Part shown: positions 52,465 to 52,560 of the stretch, in pieces
How positions within the stretch are numbered: position 1 is the first letter of the stretch
Layout: each line of letters starts with the position of its first letter
From: an uncultured Acetatifactor sp.
Lineage (GTDB): Bacteria > Bacillota > Clostridia > Lachnospirales > Lachnospiraceae
DNA: 52,560 nt
Direction: 5' to 3'
Assembly (NCBI GenBank): GCA_910586835.1
Contig: CAJUJU010000021.1
Coordinates: 1-52,560 of the forward strand
Translations under genes and position numbers: made by a program
Notes under the pieces: model-generated
The model's input: the letters and a program-made list of their open reading frames with translations, nothing else
The model's database searches: none
What the model was told of the DNA's origin: nothing

Positions 52465-52560
52465 CCAATCTGCAAAGACAATCGGAAGACAGTGTATGTC
52501 AGGCGGCCACGACAAACGCATGAGTAAATAAAATGTGAACAAACTGCTCCATTATCCGTT

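Overview
The window looks like a chromosome segment of an anaerobic, spore-forming Clostridia, most likely Lachnospiraceae. The protein types point that way (SpoVAD, YesM/YesN with an LplB/LplC-type sugar transporter, a clostridial arginine cluster, Rpn-type nuclease relatives). The host DNA is moderately GC-rich with strong GGAGG-type ribosome binding sites. From about 36.05 to 51.73 kb the sequence is more AT-rich and carries a different gene set: an integrated mobilizable element.

Layout. 0.1-8 kb: a broken Rpn-type remnant, trpS, an SH3-domain membrane protein, a lone spoVAD, a GH8 exo-oligoxylanase, and on the minus strand an anion permease, a DUF1294 protein and argG. 8-16.9 kb: a truncated DMT transporter, an orphan GHKL kinase, then the arginine cluster argC, tRNA (antisense), GNAT, argJ, argB, argD, followed by a solute-binding-like protein. 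ArgR-type boxes lie in front of both argG and argC. 16.9-25.1 kb: a small DMT protein, comEA, a response regulator/kinase pair, a GerMN lipoprotein, comEC and a MATE pump. 25.4-35.8 kb: an Rpn-type protein, then a two-component plus oligosaccharide ABC uptake locus (YesN, YesM, binding protein, YesL, two permeases, binding protein).

36.05-51.73 kb: a 15.7-kb integrative mobilizable element inserted in an XRE regulator gene whose two halves flank it. It carries a large serine recombinase, a MobV-type relaxase, a recognisable MobV-type oriT within a block of strong hairpins, a CHC2 primase and a D5/P4-type helicase, a sigma-like protein, and small conserved proteins. Its cargo is two ABC exporters (one with an in-frame amber codon) with a GHKL/LytTR two-component pair, plus a DUF4062 protein that may be a defence gene. 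The ends form a 20-bp inverted repeat that includes the 7-bp target sequence. A 12-bp motif occurs near the left end and twice, inverted, around the recombinase promoter.

51.7-52.5 kb: the remainder of the interrupted regulator and a small protein built of PFL-type repeats.

All calls come from reading the sequence and from remembered family motifs. No database search was run.
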